A stretch of 64,000 nucleotides of DNA from Streptomyces sp. NBC_00490 (GCF_036013645.1 NZ_CP107869.1:2604001-2668000); one strand, 5' to 3'. Counted from the first letter of the stretch, positions 1-8,880 are shown. Numbers and translations: made by a program. The notes: generated from the letters alone by a model not told the origin.

Positions 1-1413
1 GCGTCGTTCGCGGCCGGGTTCTCCTTCATCTCCGTCCTGACGACGGTCTTCCAGTTCTTCGCCTTCGGGTACGCCTTCGGCGGCCCCGTCTTCTTCTGGG
101 CCTGGCCGGCGGTGCTGGTCGGGCAGTTGCTGGTGGCCGCCTGCTTCGCGGAGCTGGCGGCGCGCTATCCGATCTCGGGCGCGATCTACCAGTGGTCGTC
201 GCGGCTGTCGAACCTCACGTTCGGCTGGTTCGCCGGCTGGATCATGGTGATCGGGCAGATCGTGGTGGTCGCGGCGGCCGCGCTGGCCCTCCAGATGGTG
301 CTGCCGGCGATCTGGTCGGGCTTCCAGCTGATCGGCACCGACCCGGCGCCGACGTCGGCGGACGGCGCGGCCAACGCGGCGCTCCTGGGCGTCTTCCTTC
401 TCGCGCTGACGACGCTCGTGAACGTGCTCGACAACCGGGTCATGTCCGTGATCAACCGGGTCGGGGTGACGGCCGAGATCATCGGCGCGGTACTGATCGT
501 CGTCCTGCTGCTCACCCACTCCGAGCGCACACCCGGCATCACCTTCCACACCGCGGGCGCGGCCCAGTCCGGCCTGTTCGGGGCCCTGTTGGTGGGTTCG
601 TTCACGGCGGCGTACGTGATGATCGGCTTCGACAGCGCGGGCGAGATGAGCGAGGAGACCCGTGATCCACGGCGCACCGCCCCCCGCACGATCCTCACGG
701 CACTCGGCGCGGCCGGCCTCCTGGGGGGTCTGATCGTGCTGGGCGGCCTGCTGGCGGCGCCCAGCCTGACCGACGGCCGCCTGGCGGTCGACGGGCTGAG
801 CTACGTCCTCACGAGCAGCCTGGGCGACGGGGTCGGCAAGGCGCTGCTGGCGGACGTGGTGGTGGCGATCGCGGTGGCGACCCTCGCGATCCAGACGGCG
901 GCCTGCCGGATGCTGTTCTCCATGGCCCGAGACGGCCGGCTCCCCTTCGCGGCACGCCTGGCACGCGTCCACCCCCGCACCGGCATGCCCACCGCTCCCG
1001 CCCTGGTGGTCGGTCTCCTCGCCGCGGCGCTGCTGCTCCTCAACTTCGCCTCCCCGGAGGCGTTCCTGGCGATCGGCACGACCTGCATCGTGATGCTGTA
1101 CCTGGCGTACGCGATGGTCACCGGCCCCCTCCTGGTCGCCCGCCTCCGCGGCCGCTTCACCTCGGAGGGCACGGACGAGAGGGGCGGCAAGCTCTTCTCC
1201 CTGGGCCGCTGGGGAGTCCCGGTCAACGCCCTCGCCCTGCTCTACGGCCTGTTCATGACGATCAACCTGGCCTGGCCGAGGGCGGAGGTGTACGACCCGG
1301 CGGGCGGCCACTGGTACTTCCAGTGGTTCACGGTCCTGTTCCTGACAGCAACGCTGGTACTGGGCGCGGCCTGGCGGCTCCATTCCAGGCGCGGGGCCAC
1401 TGCAACCCCCTAG
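1..1413 (+). CDS. APC-family amino acid/amine permease (5' truncated)
   Basis: The frame is open from the first base of the window, so the true start lies to the left; 470 residues are visible. The protein is a string of about eleven hydrophobic segments with short polar loops, including the APC-like stretch FAELAARYPISGAIYQW and the helix-break region GFDSAGEMSEETRDPRR. It should be an inner-membrane secondary transporter for an amino acid, amine or related nitrogen compound. Some APC permeases are linked to urea-carboxylase systems, and such an operon lies 6.6 kb away, but the rar conservon separates them, so the substrate is open. The TAG stop falls inside a dispersed intergenic repeat. 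Confidence 0.8.
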   Translation, partial: ASFAAGFSFISVLTTVFQFFAFGYAFGGPVFFWAWPAVLVGQLLVAACFAELAARYPISGAIYQWSSRLSNLTFGWFAGWIMVIGQIVVVAAAALALQMVLPAIWSGFQLIGTDPAPTSADGAANAALLGVFLLALTTLVNVLDNRVMSVINRVGVTAEIIGAVLIVVLLLTHSERTPGITFHTAGAAQSGLFGALLVGSFTAAYVMIGFDSAGEMSEETRDPRRTAPRTILTALGAAGLLGGLIVLGGLLAAPSLTDGRLAVDGLSYVLTSSLGDGVGKALLADVVVAIAVATLAIQTAACRMLFSMARDGRLPFAARLARVHPRTGMPTAPALVVGLLAAALLLLNFASPEAFLAIGTTCIVMLYLAYAMVTGPLLVARLRGRFTSEGTDERGGKLFSLGRWGVPVNALALLYGLFMTINLAWPRAEVYDPAGGHWYFQWFTVLFLTATLVLGAAWRLHSRRGATATP

Positions 1414-1441
1414 GGGCGCGGGGAACTGCGCGACAAGCCAC
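1408..1441. repeat. Dispersed intergenic repeat, copy A
   Basis: Begins CCCTAGGGGCGCGGGG and ends GCGCGACAAGCCAC. A second copy at 14643-14700 has the same head and nearly the same tail but a longer middle. It includes the stop codon of the permease. Similar elements are, from memory, common at 3' ends of genes in Streptomyces genomes. Confidence 0.6.
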
Positions 1442-1523
1442 GACGGCGCAGCACCCGACCGACACCATACGGTGGCACCCCCTTAGTCGCCCCACCTGCT
1501 GACCGCCGGAGGCCCCCGTACCC

Positions 1524-2480
1524 TTGATCCCGATGAGACGCCGCACCGCTCCCCCGCCCTCCCCGCTGCCCCAGCGCGACGGGGTGGACCCGGTACGCGT
1601 GCGGCTGCCGGGGGAAGGCGACTGGGCCACCGTGCGGGAGCACCTGGTGGAGCGGCTCAGGGGGGCGGGCGCCGGAGTCGTCGAGGGGATGTTCGCCCGG
1701 GGGCTCGTCGTCGGGACGGACGGCACTCCCGTGGCACCCGATGCCGCGTACGTGCCCGGCATGTACGTGTGGTTCCACCGCGAGCTGCCGTACGAGGTGC
1801 CCGTGCCCTTCCCCCTGGAGCTGGTGCACCGCGACGAGCACATCGTCGTCGTCGACAAACCGCACTTCCTCGCCACCACCCCGCGCGGCAGCCATGTCAC
1901 CGAGACCGCGCTCGCGCGGCTGCGCCGGGAGCTCGGTGTCCCGGCGCTCGGGGCCGCGCACCGGCTCGACCGGCTCACCGCCGGACTGGTGCTGTTCACG
2001 GTGCGGCCCGAGGAGCGGGGCGCCTACCAGTCGCTGTTCCGGGACCGGCAGGTGCGCAAGGAGTACGAGGCCGTCGCGCCCTACGATGCCGCGCTCCCCC
2101 TGCCCCGGACCGTGCGGAGCCGGATCGTGAAGGAGCGCGGGGTGCTGGCCGCCTATGAGGTCGAGGGCGAGCCGAATGCCGTCAGCCACATAGAACTCGT
2201 CGACCGGCGTGCGGGGTTGGGCCGGTACCGGCTCACGCCCACCACCGGCCAGACACATCAGCTGCGCGTCCACATGAGCACGCTCGGCGTACCCATCCTC
2301 GGTGACCCGCTGTATCCCGAGGTCGCCGCCCCCGTGCCGGCCGGTGAGTTCCGGCATCCGCTCCAACTGCTGGCGCGGGCGCTGGACTTCACCGATCCGG
2401 TCACGGGGGTGGAACACCGGTTCCGGAGCACTCGGGTGCTGGAGGCCTGGGCGCACCTCGGTGACCGGGCCGGTCAGTAA
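1524..2480 (+). CDS. RluA-family pseudouridine synthase
   Basis: A 318-residue RNA pseudouridine synthase that isomerises uridine in rRNA or tRNA; the exact target cannot be read from sequence. The RluA motif II is clear: AAHRLDRLTAGLVLF, with the catalytic aspartate at about D149. It is followed by the family sequence YQSLFRDRQVRKEYEAV and, near the C-terminus, TGQTHQLRVHMSTLGVPILGDPLY. TTG at 1524 is preferred because GGAGG at 1508-1512 is 11 bases away; the ATG at 1533 is an alternative. The stop overlaps the convergent P450 stop by 7 bp. Confidence 0.9.
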   Translation: MIPMRRRTAPPPSPLPQRDGVDPVRVRLPGEGDWATVREHLVERLRGAGAGVVEGMFARGLVVGTDGTPVAPDAAYVPGMYVWFHRELPYEVPVPFPLELVHRDEHIVVVDKPHFLATTPRGSHVTETALARLRRELGVPALGAAHRLDRLTAGLVLFTVRPEERGAYQSLFRDRQVRKEYEAVAPYDAALPLPRTVRSRIVKERGVLAAYEVEGEPNAVSHIELVDRRAGLGRYRLTPTTGQTHQLRVHMSTLGVPILGDPLYPEVAAPVPAGEFRHPLQLLARALDFTDPVTGVEHRFRSTRVLEAWAHLGDRAGQ

Positions 2481-3955
2481 CCCCTCCACCACCGCAGGAG
2501 GCGGCGCCAGGCACCCATCGGACGGGCCGGTTCGGGCGTCGGCGCGGTCTGCGGCGGGGCAGCGGGCTGAGGCTGGGGCTGGGGTTCGACGGCCGCGGGT
2601 TGCGGCCGCTCCGTGCCGACCTGCCAGCCGGGCCGCTGCTGCGGAACCGGGGCGTGGCCCGGCTGCTGCATGATGTCCTGCTGCGGCTTGGGCGCGAACC
2701 GCACGGGCAGCTCCACGAGGTGGCGCGAGGAGATCGACTGCCGCCACTCCAGCTCGTCCTCGTCGCAGTCGAGCTGGACGTCCGGCAGCCGCATCAGCAG
2801 CGCGTCGACACCGGTGTCGGCGATGCCACGGGCGATGTCCTGACCGGGGCACTCGTGCGGGCCGCCGCCGAAGGCGAGGTGCGAGCGGTTGCCCCGCATG
2901 TTGGCGGCCAGGTCGGGCCGGACCCGCGGGTCGACGTTGCCCGGCGCGATGCCGAACAGCAGACCGTCGCCCTTGCGGATGCGCTGGCCGCCCAGCTCCG
3001 TGTCCTGCTTGGCGTAGTAGGCGAAGACCGTGCTGAACGGCGGCTCGTCCCACAGCGACTGCTCGACCGCCTGCGGCACCGTCATCTGACCGCCGTTGAG
3101 CTGGGCCCGGAAGCCCGGGTTGGTGAGCACGGCGCGCAGGACGTTGCCGATGAGGTTCACCGTTGCCTCGTAGGCCGCGAGGAGGACGAGCCACAGGTGG
3201 GTGGTGACCTCGTCGTCGGTGAGCTTCGCCGGGTGCAGCACGAGGTGGCTGGCGAAGTCGTCCTCGGGCTGCTCCCGGCGGCGGGCGGCGAGCCCCTGGA
3301 GGACGCCCATGACGTACGCCTGGCTGGTGTTGGCGGTCTCGGTGCCCTTGAGGAGGTCGCGGGTGGCCTGCACGAGCCGGTCGTTGTACTCCTCCGGCAT
3401 GCCGAAGATCTCGCACATGATGGCCATCGGCAGGTGCTCGGCGAACTGGCCGATGAGGTCGGCGTCGCCCTGCTCGCAGAACTCGTTGACCAGGCGCTGG
3501 GTGTAGCGGTTGATGTGCCGCCGGATCGCGCGGTAGTTGATGGTCGACATGGCGCCGGTGACGGCGCCGCGCAGCCGCAGGTGCTCGTCGCCCTCGGCGT
3601 AGGAGCAGATGGGCGCCCAGGCGATGTGCGGCATCATCGGGTGGTCGGGTTTGACCATGCCCTCGATCTGCGGCGTCCAGATGCGGCTGTCCCGGCAGAA
3701 GTGCGAGGGGGTGCCCACCATGTGGAGGTTCTCGGCGTGGCCGAGGACGATCCACATCGGCACGTCGTCGTGGAGCAGCACGGGCGCCACCGGGCCGTGT
3801 TCCTCGCGGAGTTGTTCGTAGAGGCCTTCGAGGTCCTCCGCCTCGGGGCCGTACAGCCGATGCAGCCCGCCGGGGCCACGGCCGTGGGCGGGGCAGCCCG
3901 GTGGCGGGCCGGCCGTGGGGTCGGCACCGGTCAGGGACTGAGGTTCAGGCGTCAC
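2474..3955 (-). CDS. rarE: Conservon cytochrome P450, RarE/CYP157-like
   Basis: A 493-residue P450, last gene of the conservon. The heme-binding loop is AFGGGPHECPG (Cys about 369) and the I-helix carries AAYEAT (about 261-265). At the ExxR position the protein reads EQSLW (about 298-302), so the K-helix arginine is missing; the CYP157 family of Streptomyces is known for this. Residues 421-493 form a Pro/Gln-rich tail ending in a basic, Trp-rich segment (GAWRRLLRWWRGY) that could lie on the membrane. In S. coelicolor rar mutants differentiate early, and the system is compared with eukaryotic G-protein signalling. The substrate is unknown. It starts 63 bp after the GTPase gene. Confidence 0.88.
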   Translation of the reverse strand: MTPEPQSLTGADPTAGPPPGCPAHGRGPGGLHRLYGPEAEDLEGLYEQLREEHGPVAPVLLHDDVPMWIVLGHAENLHMVGTPSHFCRDSRIWTPQIEGMVKPDHPMMPHIAWAPICSYAEGDEHLRLRGAVTGAMSTINYRAIRRHINRYTQRLVNEFCEQGDADLIGQFAEHLPMAIMCEIFGMPEEYNDRLVQATRDLLKGTETANTSQAYVMGVLQGLAARRREQPEDDFASHLVLHPAKLTDDEVTTHLWLVLLAAYEATVNLIGNVLRAVLTNPGFRAQLNGGQMTVPQAVEQSLWDEPPFSTVFAYYAKQDTELGGQRIRKGDGLLFGIAPGNVDPRVRPDLAANMRGNRSHLAFGGGPHECPGQDIARGIADTGVDALLMRLPDVQLDCDEDELEWRQSISSRHLVELPVRFAPKPQQDIMQQPGHAPVPQQRPGWQVGTERPQPAAVEPQPQPQPAAPPQTAPTPEPARPMGAWRRLLRWWRGY

Positions 3956-4018
3956 TGTGATCGCTCCGAAGGGGATCCGGTTGCTGGGGAGTTGAGGCCG
4001 GGTGAGCTCGCCGGCCGG

Positions 4019-4639
4019 TCAGGTGAGCCGGCCCGTCAGCGCGAGCGAGTGCAGGAAGCGCATCAGGGTCATCAGGGTGTCGCGGCTGGAGGCCCGGCGG
4101 CGTGCGTCGCACTCCACGATGGGGATGCCCTCGTCCAGGTCGAGCGCGCCGCGCAGGTCAGCCATGGGGTAACGGGGCCCGTCGGGGAAGGAGTTGACGG
4201 CGACGATGAAGGGCACGCCGCGCTCCTCGAGCCGTCCTATGACGTCGAAGCTGACCTCCAGACGGCGGGTGTCGACCAGCACCACCGCGCCGAGCGCGCC
4301 CTCGAACAGGCCGTTCCACAGGAACCAGAAACGTTGCTGGCCGGGGGTGCCGAAGAGATACAGGACGAGCTGGTCGGTGATGCTGATGCGCCCGAAGTCC
4401 ATGGCCACGGTGGTGGCGGTCTTGGTCTCGGAGCCGTAGTTGTCGTCGACCCCGATCCCGGCCTGGGTCATGGTCTCCTCGGTGGTCAGCGGCCTGATCT
4501 CGCTGACCGACCCGACCATCGTCGTCTTGCCGACTCCGAAGCCGCCCACGATCACGATCTTCACCGCGGCCTGGGCCGTGTGCGGCAGTTGATCCTCCGA
4601 GCGTGGCCCGGGGATGGTGTCAGAGCCTTTGAAGTCCAT
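4019..4639 (-). CDS. rarD: Conservon small GTPase (RarD-like)
   Basis: A 206-residue Ras/MglA-like GTP-binding protein. The P-loop is GGFGVGKTT (residues 32-40) and the switch II/Walker B equivalent is LFGTPGQQRFWFLW. The usual NKxD guanine-specificity motif is replaced by VNSF, as is common in this ATP/GTP-binding family of streptomycete conservons. It overlaps the DUF742 gene by 20 bp, indicating translational coupling. Expected role: the switch of a membrane-associated complex with the kinase-like RarA, roadblock protein RarB and DUF742 protein RarC. Confidence 0.93.
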   Translation of the reverse strand: MDFKGSDTIPGPRSEDQLPHTAQAAVKIVIVGGFGVGKTTMVGSVSEIRPLTTEETMTQAGIGVDDNYGSETKTATTVAMDFGRISITDQLVLYLFGTPGQQRFWFLWNGLFEGALGAVVLVDTRRLEVSFDVIGRLEERGVPFIVAVNSFPDGPRYPMADLRGALDLDEGIPIVECDARRRASSRDTLMTLMRFLHSLALTGRLT

Positions 4640-5027
4640 GCATCACCGCTTCGAGAAGGGAACGGTCGGGGAGCGCCTGACGGACGATCGGGGCGCGCGC
4701 CGTCACCAGTTCGGCCGTCAGCATCTCCGTGAGCACGACGGTCATCACACTGAACGGCAGGCTCAGATAGGCCGAGAGCTCGGCGACCGAGATCGGGGCC
4801 GCGCTGAGGCGGAGGATCGCCGTCTGCTCGGGGGTGGCGGAGGGCGGCGGGTCGGCGCGCGCCACGATTAACGCGACCAGGTCGAGGTCGGCTCGCTCCC
4901 CGTCCGGGCCCGCGACCACGTAGAGCCGTTCCGGGGGGCGCTTTCCGGTGCCTTCGCCCTCGGGCTTCGGGGGCGGTTCCTCCGGTGCCTGACTGGGGTA
5001 TCGCCGCCGGCGTTGCGGAGGAGTCAT
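4620..5027 (-). CDS. rarC: Conservon DUF742 protein (RarC-like)
   Basis: A 135-residue DUF742 protein. The N-terminal third is basic and proline-rich (TPPQRRRRYP), followed by the conserved YVVAGPD core and a winged-helix-like region ending RSLLEAVMHGLQRL. ATG at 5027 overlaps the roadblock gene stop by 4 bp (ATGA). In conservons this protein accompanies the GTPase and is thought to help place it on the sensor complex. No enzymatic motif is visible. Confidence 0.92.
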   Translation of the reverse strand: MTPPQRRRRYPSQAPEEPPPKPEGEGTGKRPPERLYVVAGPDGERADLDLVALIVARADPPPSATPEQTAILRLSAAPISVAELSAYLSLPFSVMTVVLTEMLTAELVTARAPIVRQALPDRSLLEAVMHGLQRL

Positions 5028-5431
5028 ACGGTCTGCCCGTTCCGCCGGGGCGGACTGGTGAGATGGGCGCCGATTCTGACGACCAGGTCACGCATGCGGT
5101 TGCTCATCAGGCCGGGTTCGGCGACCACGTCGGACAGCACCGCGAGATAGGCGTTGGCGCCCGCGGCCATCAGGTAGAAGTAGCCGCCGTTGATCTCGAT
5201 GATGACCATCTTCATCCGGCCGTCGCTGTCCGGGATCTCGTGGGCGACGGCGTGGGCGAGGCTCTGGAGCCCCGCACAGGCCGCGGCGACACGGTCGGCG
5301 GCGTCCGGGTCACCGCCGTAGCGCGCGATGCGCAGGCCGTCGGCGGAGAGCACCACGATCATCTCGATGCCTGGTACCCCGTCGGCGAGATCCTTGAGCA
5401 TCCAGTCGAAGTTGGCGCGCTGCTGGATCAC
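5024..5431 (-). CDS. rarB: Roadblock/LC7 domain protein (RarB-like)
   Basis: A 135-residue protein made almost entirely of one roadblock/LC7 (MglB-like) domain, with the typical opening FDWMLKDLADGVPGIEMIVVLSADGLRIA and the strand-helix stretch VIIEINGGYFYLMAAG. GTG at 5431 overlaps the kinase stop by 4 bp (GTGA). Roadblock proteins bind or regulate small GTPases, here presumably RarD. Length and position match the second gene of rar-type conservons. Confidence 0.92.
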   Translation of the reverse strand: MIQQRANFDWMLKDLADGVPGIEMIVVLSADGLRIARYGGDPDAADRVAAACAGLQSLAHAVAHEIPDSDGRMKMVIIEINGGYFYLMAAGANAYLAVLSDVVAEPGLMSNRMRDLVVRIGAHLTSPPRRNGQTV

Positions 5432-7011
5432 GTGTGGTCCCTCTCGTCGTCGGCCTCGGTCCGGGCCGGCTCGGTGGTCTGCTGGGTGGGTGCGCTCGGG
5501 TCGGGATCGCCCTTGAGTCCGTTCCAGAAGGCCTCGACCCACAGTCCGGGCTCGGGCTCGTTCTTCTCCGGCTCGGGGTCGGGCGCGGGCGTCGACCAGA
5601 TGGTCGGCCTGCCCTCCCGCTCGGCCTGCTCGATGGCCGCCTGCTCGGCGAACCGCTGGTGCAGCGGTGTCTTGACCCGGCTGCGGCGCTGCGGCAGCCC
5701 GCCGGCGGTCCACTCGGTGACCTCGGGGACGTCGTCCTCCATGGACACGCCGACGGGGATGCGCGGGCTGGTGGGGCGCCGTCGCTTCGGTGCGCGCTTG
5801 GGACCTTCGAGCGCACCTTCGGTCTTCGGCACGGCGCCGGCGCCGATGCCGTGGGCGAGTCCGGGGGCCGGATCGCTGGTCATCATCTCGCGCGGCACGA
5901 TCAGGACGGCGCGGACACCGCCGTACGCCGAGGAGCGCAGCGAGACCTGCATGTTGAACTGCGTGCACAGGCGGCCGACGACGGCCAGGCCCAGGCGCGG
6001 GGAATCACCCAGGTCCTGGAGGTCGACACCGGCCTTGGCCCGCTCCAGCATGGACTCGGCCTTGGCCCGGGCCTCCTCGCTGAAGCTGACTCCGGCGTCC
6101 TCGATCTCGACGGCGACGCCGGTCTGCACCTCGCTGGCGGTGACGTGCACCTTGGTCTGCGGCGGTGAGTAGCGGGTGGCGTTGTCCAGGAGCTCCGCGA
6201 CGGCGTGGATGACCGGCTCGACGGAGATGCCGCGGATGTTGACCTGGGCGATGGAGTCCAGCTTGATGCGGCGGTACTCCAGGATGCGGGACATGCCGCC
6301 GCGCAGCACGCTGTACAGCGGGACGGGGTCGGGCCACTGACGGCCGGGGCGGCCGCCGCCGAGGACGGAGATGGAGTCGGCGAGGCGGCCGATCAGGGCG
6401 GTGCCGTGGTCGATGCGCAGGAGGTCGTCGAAGACCTCGGGGTTGCGGCCGTGGTCCTCCTCCATCTCCCGGAGTTCGTTGTTCTGCTGGTGCACGATCG
6501 CCTGGACGCGGCGGGCGATGGAGACGAAGGAGCGCTGCGTGGAGTCGCGCAGGGCTTCCTCGCGGTCGATGATGTCGAGCACCGAGTGGATCAGGATGAG
6601 CTGCGACTCGGGGAGTTCGCGGTAGGAGGGGTCGATGTCGCCGAGTTGGCGAATCACCTCCCCGGGGGAATTTCCGGATCGCAACCGGTAGATGGCGGCG
6701 GGGGTGATCTCCTTCGCGAGGCGGAGCATCTCCTCCTCGTGCGCGCCGACCCGTCGTTCCAGATACGCGCTGTTACGGGCGTATTCGGCACGCAGCTCCC
6801 GCAGGGCCCGGCCGCGACGCACCACTTCGGAAGCCGCCGCGAGCACCAGGAGCGTGGCGACGGCGCCGCACCAGGCGACGGCCGTGCGGGCCGGCTCCTG
6901 GACCACGGCGGCTGCGGCTCCGGTGGCCGCGGCCATCAGTATCGCGGGGAACAACAGCACGCGCGCGTAGGGAAGTTCACGGCGTACGGGTGGGGATTGA
7001 ACACTCACCAT
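5428..7011 (-). CDS. rarA: Conservon sensor histidine-kinase-like ATPase (RarA-like)
   Basis: A 527-residue membrane protein with two N-terminal transmembrane helices (about 17-37 and 43-63), a helical region, a GHKL ATPase domain and a long disordered, charged C-terminus. The N-box is ELLDNATRYSPP. The later G-boxes are degenerate (EIEDAG, GLAVVGRL), and no classical H-box phospho-acceptor is obvious; the region RIDHGTALIGRLADS occupies that place. ATG at 7011 is chosen because it directly precedes the hydrophobic N-terminus; upstream in-frame codons run into AT-richer intergenic DNA. First gene of the five-gene rar operon. Confidence 0.92.
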   Translation of the reverse strand: MVSVQSPPVRRELPYARVLLFPAILMAAATGAAAAVVQEPARTAVAWCGAVATLLVLAAASEVVRRGRALRELRAEYARNSAYLERRVGAHEEEMLRLAKEITPAAIYRLRSGNSPGEVIRQLGDIDPSYRELPESQLILIHSVLDIIDREEALRDSTQRSFVSIARRVQAIVHQQNNELREMEEDHGRNPEVFDDLLRIDHGTALIGRLADSISVLGGGRPGRQWPDPVPLYSVLRGGMSRILEYRRIKLDSIAQVNIRGISVEPVIHAVAELLDNATRYSPPQTKVHVTASEVQTGVAVEIEDAGVSFSEEARAKAESMLERAKAGVDLQDLGDSPRLGLAVVGRLCTQFNMQVSLRSSAYGGVRAVLIVPREMMTSDPAPGLAHGIGAGAVPKTEGALEGPKRAPKRRRPTSPRIPVGVSMEDDVPEVTEWTAGGLPQRRSRVKTPLHQRFAEQAAIEQAEREGRPTIWSTPAPDPEPEKNEPEPGLWVEAFWNGLKGDPDPSAPTQQTTEPARTEADDERDHT

Positions 7012-7262
7012 GTAAGGCCCTCGAAAACGAATCGGCTTGGATGCGCATACATAGGGAACAAGCGCACGAATACATCTCAACTCGGTGCGCCGCGGGCGAG
7101 CTTAGTCCGACCGGATCATCGCTGTGTCATATTCAGCAAGCGCCTGAAACGGGACGCGAACAAGGAGTACCCTCGGCTCCATTTACACGCAGAGGCGCCG
7201 TTCGCACACGGTGCGTCACGGCGTACGGGCATACGAAAACCACTCACCGTGACGGGTGAAGG
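7012..7262. promoter_or_regulatory. Promoter region of the rar conservon
   Basis: About 250 bp between the divergently ending tetR gene and the start of rarA; noticeably less GC-rich than its surroundings (for example 7020-7090 and 7130-7160). It must hold the rar promoter on the minus strand. No convincing -35/-10 pair or operator could be assigned by eye. Confidence 0.4.
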
Positions 7263-7889
7263 TCAGGCGCCCGCGATCCTCAGCGCCGCGTCCGCGGTGG
7301 CTTCCGCAAACACCGCCACCGGACGGTCGGGGTCCGAGCGGTGGACGAGGATGACCCCCTCGATCAGCCCGAACAGCAGGTCCGTACGGAGATCGAGCTC
7401 GCTCTTGGCGAGCGCGCCACCGGCGCCGGTCGCGGCGAGCAACTGCCGGTAGGCGTCCTTGAGTTCGGCGCGCACGGCGTGGAAGCCGGCGAACCGCTCG
7501 GCGCGCACCTCGGGCAGCAGATAGAGGCCGCCCAGGTTGTAGGGGCCGCCGCACAGGAGCTCCACGTCCGCACGGCACAGCTCCCACAGCCGGTCCTCGG
7601 CCGCGGTCGCGTCGTCGGCGAGCAGCTCGCGGGCGTACCCGAGCGACGGGGTGACCGTGGACTCCAGGAGCCGGGCGAGCAGCTCCTCCTTGCCGGAGAC
7701 GTAGTGGTACATGGACGCCTGGCGCATGCCCGCGCGTTCGGCGACGGCCCGGGTGGTGGTGGCCGCGTAGCCGCGGGTGGTGAACAACTCGGCGGCCGCG
7801 GCGAGCAGTTCGTCACGCGGCTCGAGCCCGCTGTCCGGCCGCTGCGCGGCACGCGGTCTGCCGACCCGCCGTCCACCCGTCGTTCCCAT
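7263..7889 (-). CDS. TetR-family repressor of the carboxylase operon
   Basis: A 208-residue TetR regulator. The N-terminal helix-turn-helix is typical (TTRAVAERAGMRQASMYHYVSGKEELLARLLE, about residues 38-69), followed by a divergent ligand-binding domain. ATG at 7889 gives the usual short basic lead (MGTTGGRRVGRPR). It is divergent from the DUF1989/carboxylase operon, with a perfect 22-bp palindrome between them, so it most likely represses that operon and perhaps itself. The ligand would be a pathway compound such as guanidine, urea or allophanate; this is inference. Confidence 0.9.
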   Translation of the reverse strand: MGTTGGRRVGRPRAAQRPDSGLEPRDELLAAAAELFTTRGYAATTTRAVAERAGMRQASMYHYVSGKEELLARLLESTVTPSLGYARELLADDATAAEDRLWELCRADVELLCGGPYNLGGLYLLPEVRAERFAGFHAVRAELKDAYRQLLAATGAGGALAKSELDLRTDLLFGLIEGVILVHRSDPDRPVAVFAEATADAALRIAGA

Positions 7890-8009
7890 ACGCCGATCCT
7901 CGCACAGGGCACCATCCGGTGATCTTCGGCAGCGCACCGCGGGGACGGGTGAGGGCTCGGTAACCACCCCGCAACTCCCGGGCAACGCCCGCGACCCACC
8001 CCGCTCCTA

Positions 8010-8031
8010 ATTTCTGTCGCACGACAGAAAT
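8010..8031. promoter_or_regulatory. 22-bp palindromic operator, likely TetR site
   Basis: Perfect inverted repeat with 10-bp arms ATTTCTGTCG and CGACAGAAAT around a central CA. It ends 25 bp before the first operon start (8056) and lies 120 bp from the tetR start. Length, symmetry and position fit a TetR dimer or double-dimer site overlapping the promoter. Confidence 0.75.
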
Positions 8032-8055
8032 AGCACCGGAGCCGGAGGTCCCGCG

Positions 8056-8880
8056 ATGGCGACATCGACCACTTACGGAGCCCGCGATCACGCCCGCGCC
8101 CAGGAGGGCGCCCACGCCGAGGCCATGCCCGTCGTGCCGGCCGCAAACTGGCCGCAGCCGCCCCGTGAGGCGGGGCCCCTGGTCTGGGCCGAGACGGTCG
8201 CGGGCGGAAACTACACCCACCGCGTACTCGCCCGCGGCACCGAGCTGCGCCTGACCGACCTGCACGGCGACGCCTGCGCGCATCTGCTGCTGTACGCCGC
8301 GGACCGGCCCTGGGAGCGGCTGAACGTGGCCGACACGGTGAAGGTGCAGTGGAACGCCTATCTGGGTGAGGGCGTGCTGCTCCTGTCCGACCAGGGCCGG
8401 GTCCTCGCCTCGCTGGTGGCCGACACCTCCGGCCGCCACGACGCCCTGTGCGGCACCTCCACCCTGGCGCGGAACACCGAGCGGTACGGCGACGGCACCC
8501 CGCAGTCCGGCTCCCCCGCCGGACGGGAGCTGTTCAAGCTGGCGGCCGCCAAGAACGGACTCGCCCCGCGCGATCTGCCGCCGTCGCTCTCCTTCTTCCA
8601 GGGCGTGGAGGTCCGCGAGGACGGCGCCCTCGACTTCACCGGCTCGGCGGGCCCGGGCGCAAGCGTGACACTGCGGGCCGAGCAGGACGTCACCGTGCTC
8701 GTCGCCAACGCGGCGCACCCCGCCGACCCGCGCCCCGACTACGTCAGCACCCCGCTGGAGGTGCTCGCCTGGCGGGCCGCCGCCACCGAGCCCGGCGACC
8801 CCCTGTGGAACGCCACCCCCGAGGGCCGCCGCGCCTTCCTCAACACCGCCGAATTCCTTGCCGCGAGGGGGCTCGTATGA
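8056..8880 (+). CDS. DUF1989 urea carboxylase-associated protein, likely carboxyguanidine deiminase subunit
   Basis: A 274-residue DUF1989 protein (the longer of the two). It has the family core TDLHGDACAHLLLYAA, VQWNAYLGEGVLLLSDQGRVLASLVAD and the GRHD motif followed by CGTSTLARNTERYG. Paired DUF1989 proteins next to this type of carboxylase were recently shown to form the heteromeric carboxyguanidine deiminase (CgdAB), which turns carboxyguanidine into allophanate. RBS GGAGG sits just before ATG 8056. First gene of the operon; its stop overlaps the next start by 4 bp (ATGA). The guanidine role is inferred from family and context. Confidence 0.85.
   Translation: MATSTTYGARDHARAQEGAHAEAMPVVPAANWPQPPREAGPLVWAETVAGGNYTHRVLARGTELRLTDLHGDACAHLLLYAADRPWERLNVADTVKVQWNAYLGEGVLLLSDQGRVLASLVADTSGRHDALCGTSTLARNTERYGDGTPQSGSPAGRELFKLAAAKNGLAPRDLPPSLSFFQGVEVREDGALDFTGSAGPGASVTLRAEQDVTVLVANAAHPADPRPDYVSTPLEVLAWRAAATEPGDPLWNATPEGRRAFLNTAEFLAARGLV

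Noticed and set aside
7890..8055. Guanidine (ykkC) riboswitch before the carboxylase operon
   Set aside because: No ACGR-type conserved loops or paired hairpins seen; the region instead holds a TetR-type palindrome.
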